Shown here: positions 7,308-9,684 of the stretch, piece by piece
Layout of the letters: every line of letters begins with the position of its first letter
Position numbering within the stretch: the stretch's first letter is position 1
Assembly: GCA_937877685.1 (NCBI GenBank)
Contig: CALFGU010000248.1
Coordinates: 1 to 9,684 of the forward strand
Direction: 5' to 3'
DNA from: an uncultured Prevotella sp.
GTDB taxonomy: Bacteria; Bacteroidota; Bacteroidia; Bacteroidales; Bacteroidaceae
Length of the DNA stretch: 9,684 nt
Position numbers and translations under genes: made by a program
Notes under the pieces: model-generated
What the model was told of the DNA's origin: nothing
Databases searched by the model: none
What the model saw: the letters and a program-made list of their open reading frames with translations, nothing else

Positions 7308-8084
7308 ATGAAAAAGATTATTGGCATTACGTTTCTTGTGCTCTTCGTTGTTGGACTTCTCGCTGGGGGCTGGTTATACTATTCTTACACGCACAGTAAT
7401 CCGTGGCACGCTGAGACTATTGGGGACATCCCTGCGCCCCTTGGTTACAGTCGCGTTGAGGCAAACGAGGGGAGTTATGCGGCATACTTGCGCAACCTTC
7501 CCTTGAAGGAGGCGGGCGCCAAGATTCAGTTGTTTACGGGAGGTAATGCGAATTATCAATGGTTGGGAACGGCGGTGATAGACAACCCACTCTTGAGCAA
7601 CTATGAGCAATGTGCCGACGTCACCATGCGTTTGCGTGCCGAATATCTGTGGCAGACGGGTCGCTATTCCGAAATCTGTTTCCGCGATGTGAACGGTAAG
7701 AACATGCGTTACAAGGGTGGCAGTTCGCGAAAGGCATTCGAGAGTTACATGCGCAAAGTTTATGGCATGTGTAGCACATACTCCGTCTTCCACGAAACGA
7801 AGCCTCGCTCCATTCAGGAAGTCCAACCCGGTGATGTCTTGGTTTATCCCGCCCGTCCAGGACGTAAATACGGCCATGCCGTAATTGTGGTTGACGTAGC
7901 AAGAAATGCGTCGGGCAAGGTGGCAATTATGTGTGCCGAAGGCAATACCCCCGCTCGCGATCAGCATATTGTGCGCAACTTAAACCCCATTGATAACCCT
8001 TGGTTCTTCTTCGATGCGGATGATGACGCATTTGTCGTAGGCCCCTTCTATTTCAACAAAAACGAGTTGCGCTGTTACGAGTGA
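7308..8084 (+). CDS. DUF4846-type membrane-anchored protein, possible cysteine hydrolase
   Basis: I chose the ATG at 7308 (258 residues) over an in-frame ATG at 7227. The 27 extra residues are polar and unlike a protein N-terminus, while 7308 gives MKK followed by a hydrophobic segment (about 4-26), an uncleaved anchor or signal peptide without a lipobox Cys. The exported part has the features I associate with DUF4846: GSYAAYLRNLPLK (56-68), a QCADVTMRLRAEYL helix (101-114), QPGDVLVYPARPGRKYGHAVIVVD (173-196) and CAEGNTPARDQHIVRN (209-224). A Cys at the start of a helix (Cys102), a later His on a beta strand after a GD turn (His190) and a further polar residue resemble NlpC/P60 or CHAP-type papain-like peptidases, but the catalytic assignment is inference. 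It has its own -7 box and ends in a shared terminator facing the flavoprotein gene. Family confidence is fairly high; the function is unknown. Confidence 0.8.
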   Translation: MKKIIGITFLVLFVVGLLAGGWLYYSYTHSNPWHAETIGDIPAPLGYSRVEANEGSYAAYLRNLPLKEAGAKIQLFTGGNANYQWLGTAVIDNPLLSNYEQCADVTMRLRAEYLWQTGRYSEICFRDVNGKNMRYKGGSSRKAFESYMRKVYGMCSTYSVFHETKPRSIQEVQPGDVLVYPARPGRKYGHAVIVVDVARNASGKVAIMCAEGNTPARDQHIVRNLNPIDNPWFFFDADDDAFVVGPFYFNKNELRCYE

Positions 8085-8092
8085 TTAAAAAT

Positions 8093-8131
8093 AAATGAGG
8101 GAAGTGTAGTCAGACTACGCTTCCCTCATTT
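8093..8131. terminator. Shared bidirectional terminator overlapping a stop codon
   Basis: A 39-bp near-perfect palindrome has arms 8093-8111 and 8113-8131, with one T.G pair. It sits between two convergent genes. The minus-strand side is followed by a T-rich run (ATTTTTAATC read on that strand), so it is the stronger terminator for the flavoprotein gene; the plus-strand side has only a short T stretch. The flavoprotein stop codon (8115-8117) and last codons lie inside the right arm, so the hairpin is partly coding. Confidence 0.85.
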
Positions 8132-9359
8132 CGCTTGTTGCCACCGCCTGTCCCACTACGAATCCCGTGGTCCAGGCAGCTTGTAGGTTGAATCCGCCAG
8201 TTACGGCGTCGATGTCGAGCAGTTCGCCGGCGAAATAGAGACCGGGGAGCGCTTTACATTCTAAGGTGTTGGGGTGAACGGCACTGAGCGCCACGCCTCC
8301 AGCAGTCACGAATTCCTCGCGGTGAGGATAGCGCCCGGCAATGGGATAGACGTCGGCGGTAAGGGTGTTTACGAGTTTGTTCAACCCTTTCTTTCCCACC
8401 TCCGCCCAACGGCGTTCGGGGGCAATGCCACTGCGCTCCACGAGATAGTCCCACAGGCGACTTTGCAACCCTTGGAGGCGCACACTCGTCACTTGGCGTT
8501 GCGGATAAGTGCCCGCAAGGGTTTGCAGTTCGGCAAGCACGGTGTCAGGACTGCCATCGCCCGTCCAGTTGATAAGGATGTCGCTACGGTAATCGGCTTC
8601 TGCAAGGTGCAGGGCGGCATGTGAGGAGAGTTTTAAGGCGGCTGGTCCGCTCAATCCCCAATGCGTGATGAGCAGAGGTCCTTGTGCACGGAACTTAGTG
8701 CCTGCCAGTGCCACCGATGCCCCTTCTACTACGACGCCCATAAGTTCCGTGAGCGGTTTGTGGGCAATGGTGAACGTGAATAAGGAAGGGTGGGGCGCCT
8801 GAATGGCAATGCCGAGGCGCTGAAGTTGACTCAAGAGTCCGTCAGCCCGAGGTTGTCCGCCCGCCGTGAGGATAACGCAGTCGGCAGTCTCTGTGGGGCG
8901 GTCGCGAAACGCCAATGTGTAGCTCGGATTGCCCTCAGAGGGGGGCGTAAGTGCCGTGAGTTCGTGAAGGGTTCTCACTTCCACACCCAACCTTTTGGCT
9001 TCGTTCTGCAAGCATAAGGTAATGCTGTGACTATCTTGGGAAACGGGGAACACACATTGGTCCTCCTGCGTGGTAAGTGCCACCCCGTGGCGCTCAAACC
9101 AGGCATAGGCGTCCTCATGATTGAACACGTTGAACAAGCGTTTCATTAACTTGTGCCCACGTGGGTAAACGCTTTTCAAGTCTCCCACTTTCGCAAACGA
9201 GTTCGTACAGTTACAACGCCCGCCCCCACTAATTTCTACTTTAGCAAGGCATTTCTTGGCGCGCTCAAAGATAATGACGCGCGCCGAAGGGCATTTTTCT
9301 TTTAAGGCAATGGCGGAGAAGAATCCTGCTGCGCCTCCGCCGATGATTGCTGTGAGCAT
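8115..9359 (-). CDS. HI0933/YhiN-family NAD(P)/FAD-dependent oxidoreductase
   Basis: This 414-residue protein is of typical length for the HI0933-like flavoproteins (some annotated as aminoacetone oxidase family or BaiN-like). The N-terminal Rossmann site is IIGGGAAGF (GxGxxG at 7-12) with Glu32 positioned for the FAD ribose. The family hallmark SGGGRCNCTN lies at 44-53. TAGGQP (165-170) closes the second nucleotide-binding strand. A central insert domain includes LITHWGLSGPAAL (230-242). The C-terminal FAD contact region is VTAGGV (351-356) and LYFAGELLDIDAVTGGFNLQ (374-393). The physiological substrate is not established for most members. The ATG at 9359 gives the expected N-terminus directly before the dinucleotide-binding motif. 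I see no clear -7 box upstream. The gene looks richer in G+C than the plus-strand genes. Confidence 0.95.
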   Translation of the reverse strand: MLTAIIGGGAAGFFSAIALKEKCPSARVIIFERAKKCLAKVEISGGGRCNCTNSFAKVGDLKSVYPRGHKLMKRLFNVFNHEDAYAWFERHGVALTTQEDQCVFPVSQDSHSITLCLQNEAKRLGVEVRTLHELTALTPPSEGNPSYTLAFRDRPTETADCVILTAGGQPRADGLLSQLQRLGIAIQAPHPSLFTFTIAHKPLTELMGVVVEGASVALAGTKFRAQGPLLITHWGLSGPAALKLSSHAALHLAEADYRSDILINWTGDGSPDTVLAELQTLAGTYPQRQVTSVRLQGLQSRLWDYLVERSGIAPERRWAEVGKKGLNKLVNTLTADVYPIAGRYPHREEFVTAGGVALSAVHPNTLECKALPGLYFAGELLDIDAVTGGFNLQAAWTTGFVVGQAVATSEMREA

Positions 9360-9425
9360 TTGAAGGAAATGGGATGGGAATTTCGTTTTACTTAAAGAGA
9401 TAACATCGCAATAACCAAGGATTTT

Positions 9426-9587
9426 ACAGACCCCCTCCGCAACTTCGTTGCTCGTCCCCCTAACTTAGAGGGACATTTTAGTTAGACTACCTCATTTGGG
9501 TTTCCTATTGGAAAAAACAAGCGAAAGGAAGTAATATAAAATCCTCCCCAAAGTTAGGGGAGGTGCCCAAAGGGCGGAGGGGTCTGT
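9426..9587. repeat. Bacteroidetes interspersed inverted repeat
   Basis: The left arm 9426-9473 begins ACAGACCCCCTCCGC; the right arm 9542-9587 reads on the minus strand ACAGACCCCTCCGCCC. They align as imperfect inverted copies around a 68-nt centre. Each arm also contains two small hairpins: GCAAC-TTC-GTTGC on the left against GCCC-AAA-GGGC on the right, and CCTCCCC-AAAGTTA-GGGGAGG on the right (7-bp stem) with an imperfect equivalent on the left. From memory, GACCCCTCCGCCC...CCTCCCC elements recur in Bacteroidetes intergenic DNA. It lies about 66 bp upstream of the flavoprotein start. No transposase is present. Confidence 0.8.
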
Positions 9588-9684
9588 GGTAATGAGGCAA
9601 CTCCTATATTATTCTTTATTTTTTAGAAAATCATTATATTTCACAATGCACCTTCTTTCCATCACCACCGTATCCCCCTATTAC
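9588..9684. other. AT-rich end of window, no assured gene
   Basis: Two short open frames run off the right edge. On the plus strand, an ATG at 9646-9648 reads MHLLSITTVSPYY to the edge. On the minus strand, a frame enters from the edge and ends at a stop at 9634-9636, reading VIGGYGGDGKKVHCEI. At most one can be real, and 13-16 residues are too few to choose. Either would be a partial neighbouring gene. Confidence 0.25.

Noticed and set aside
7374..7967. 197-residue minus-strand open frame opposite the DUF4846-type gene
   Set aside because: It is a shadow of the plus-strand gene, which has a promoter, an anchor segment and family features.

Overview
The window looks like chromosomal DNA from a member of the Bacteroidales, probably Prevotella-like. 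The signs are: Bacteroidetes-type -7 promoter boxes (TAACTTTGCATC occurs twice, ahead of two different genes); a surface-type lipoprotein with an acidic stretch after the lipid-bearing Cys; an Omp28-family protein; a secreted protein with a C-terminal tail of the type IX secretion kind; and GACCCCTCCGCCC-type interspersed repeats. The genus is an inference; no rRNA or tRNA is present.

Layout. (1) 2-1003, plus strand: 3' part of a gene for an Omp28-related outer-membrane protein with an Ig-like segment and a thioredoxin-like CxxC motif. (2) 1004-1151: a long imperfect inverted repeat whose arms are 8-bp tandem units. (3) 1152-2240, plus: a metzincin (M43/pappalysin-like) zinc metalloprotease lipoprotein, closed by a strong terminator at 2278-2315. 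(4) 2316-2689: gene-free DNA with small direct repeats and a canonical promoter. (5) 2690-6886, plus: a 1398-residue secreted M60/enhancin-type gluzincin protease with two ricin-like lectin modules, a discoidin-like module and a secretion tail, closed by a terminator at 6915-6951. (6) 6952-7307: gene-free, with an isolated perfect 14-bp stem hairpin and a second promoter-like box. (7) 7308-8084, plus: a membrane-anchored DUF4846-type protein that may be a papain-like cysteine hydrolase. (8) 8115-9359, minus: an HI0933/YhiN-type flavoprotein convergent with gene 7, the two sharing a palindromic terminator that overlaps the flavoprotein stop codon. (9) 9360-9684: gene-free apart from a large inverted repeat of a Bacteroidetes interspersed family.

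Together, the first three genes read as a cell-envelope or secreted set. Two unrelated zinc proteases, one probably displayed on the surface and one probably secreted, sit beside an Omp28-type protein. The lectin and discoidin modules of the M60 enzyme suggest glycoprotein (mucin-like) substrates. The last two genes look like housekeeping or envelope genes unrelated to this set. I see no CRISPR array, prophage, transposase or toxin-antitoxin pair. The least explained items are the two structured repeats, the orphan hairpin, and the possible enzymatic nature of the DUF4846 protein.
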